DNA from: an uncultured Prevotella sp.
Lineage (GTDB): Bacteria > Bacteroidota > Bacteroidia > Bacteroidales > Bacteroidaceae
Length of the DNA stretch: 16,870 bases
Reading direction: 5' to 3'
Assembly: GCA_934217675.1 (NCBI GenBank)
Contig: CAKQCV010000053.1
Coordinates: forward strand, 1-16,870
A program made the translations under genes and the position numbers. Under the pieces are notes generated by a model that saw only the letters and a program-made list of their open reading frames with translations, ran no database searches and was not told where the DNA came from. Of the stretch, positions 16,256 through 16,870 are shown in pieces; positions within the stretch are counted from its first letter, which is position 1, and each line of letters begins with the position of its first letter.

Positions 16256-16870
16256 TTAGAAATTCTTATCGTCAAGCATTTCAAATCCACAATAAGGAAC
16301 AAGAGCCTTAGGAACACGAATTCCCTCTGGTGTCTGATTGTTCTCCATAATAGCAGCAACGATTCTTGGCAAAGCAAGTGCCGAACCATTAAGAGTGTGA
16401 CACAACTCCGTCTTCTTAGTTTGCTGATTACGGTAGCGACACTTCAAGCGATTAGCCTGATAGCTCTCAAAGTTACTTACAGATGAAACTTCAAGCCATT
16501 TTTTCTGTGCAGCACTCCATACTTCAAAGTCGTAGCAAATTGAAGAAGTAAAGCTCATGTCGCCACCACATAGACGCAAGATGTGATAAGGCAACTCAAG
16601 CTTTATGAGCAATCCCTCAACATGGTCAAGCATCTCCTTCAGAGACTCATAAGAATGCTCAGGTTTGTCGATGCGAACGATTTCCACCTTGTCAAACTGA
16701 TGCAAGCGGTTCAGTCCGCGCACATCCTTGCCATACGAGCCAGCTTCACGACGGAAGCAAGCAGAATAAGCACAGCGTTTTACAGGTAAGTCCTTCTCAT
16801 CGAGAATAACATCGCGGAAGATATTAGTTACCGGCACCTCGGCAGTAGGTATGAGATAGAGGTTGTCCAC
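16256..16870 (-). CDS. serS: Seryl-tRNA synthetase, C-terminal part (5' end beyond the window)
   Basis: This class II aminoacyl-tRNA synthetase charges tRNA-Ser with serine. The 205 visible residues run into the window end with no start codon; the GTG at the edge is internal. Visible family marks are PTAEVP of the serine-binding region, motif 2 FRREAGSYGKDVRGLNRLHQF followed by KVE (arginine contacts for ATP), and YDFEVW plus the E/S-rich region EVSSVSNFESYQANR. Motif 3 is LNGSALALPRIVAAIMENNQ, with its conserved arginine. The C-terminus, VPYCGFEMLDDKNF, is ordinary. The gene is convergent with the flavoprotein gene and shares its terminator. The N-terminal tRNA-binding coiled coil is outside the window. 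Confidence 0.95.
   Translation of the reverse strand: MDNLYLIPTAEVPVTNIFRDVILDEKDLPVKRCAYSACFRREAGSYGKDVRGLNRLHQFDKVEIVRIDKPEHSYESLKEMLDHVEGLLIKLELPYHILRLCGGDMSFTSSICYDFEVWSAAQKKWLEVSSVSNFESYQANRLKCRYRNQQTKKTELCHTLNGSALALPRIVAAIMENNQTPEGIRVPKALVPYCGFEMLDDKNF

Noticed and set aside
1..16870. Mobile element, phage, CRISPR array, tRNA or rRNA
   Set aside because: No transposase or integrase frames, regularly spaced repeats, tRNA-like cloverleaf or rRNA sequence were recognised by eye.

Overview
The window looks like chromosomal DNA from a Bacteroidota bacterium, most likely Prevotella/Segatella or a close relative. The DNA is AT-rich, start codons are preceded by A-rich stretches rather than Shine-Dalgarno sequences, and two promoters match the Bacteroides pattern TTTG-N19/20-TAnnTTTG exactly (upstream of mutA and of the flavoprotein gene); a third, upstream of the EF-G paralogue, differs by one base. 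The gene content also fits: a DUF5112/DUF5113-type tandem sensor kinase, a heterodimeric methylmalonyl-CoA mutase (succinate/propionate pathway), a SudB-SudA (NfnAB-like) fusion and a second EF-G. The genus is inferred from overall character, not from a marker gene.

Layout. (1) 1-975, plus strand: the 3' end of a 2-keto-3-deoxygluconate kinase and a complete KDPG aldolase, the last two steps of hexuronate/Entner-Doudoroff breakdown, separated by a strong hairpin. (2) 956-5847, plus strand: a compact three-gene signalling operon made of an 1173-residue tandem histidine kinase, a response regulator with a divergent LuxR-type HTH, and a 210-residue membrane protein resembling a C-terminally truncated AbgT transporter. 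The kinase has no usable ATG, and a terminator-like hairpin lies over its signal-peptide codons. (3) 5853-6998, minus strand: the heme chaperone HemW, convergent with the operon. (4) 7182-9341, plus strand: an EF-G paralogue with degenerate GTPase motifs, resembling the Bacteroides EF-G2. (5) 9622-13616, plus strand: mutA-mutB with a 4-bp overlap, preceded by a consensus promoter and a 10-bp inverted repeat that may be an operator. (6) 13796-16153, plus strand: a fused NAD(P)H/ferredoxin-type flavoprotein with its own consensus promoter. (7) 16256-16870, minus strand: the C-terminal part of seryl-tRNA synthetase, sharing a bidirectional terminator with the flavoprotein gene.

How the parts relate. 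Uronate breakdown yields pyruvate and glyceraldehyde-3-phosphate. Methylmalonyl-CoA mutase handles succinyl-CoA/methylmalonyl-CoA on the way to propionate. The NfnAB-like enzyme would balance NADH, NADPH and ferredoxin during the same fermentation. The most unusual locus is the kinase/regulator/AbgT-like trio. The first kinase module has ATP-binding boxes but no evident phosphoacceptor histidine, whereas the second has a candidate histidine but a ruined ATPase fold. The third gene suggests that a transporter-derived protein may act as a sensor partner. No mobile elements, CRISPR arrays, rRNA or tRNA genes were seen.
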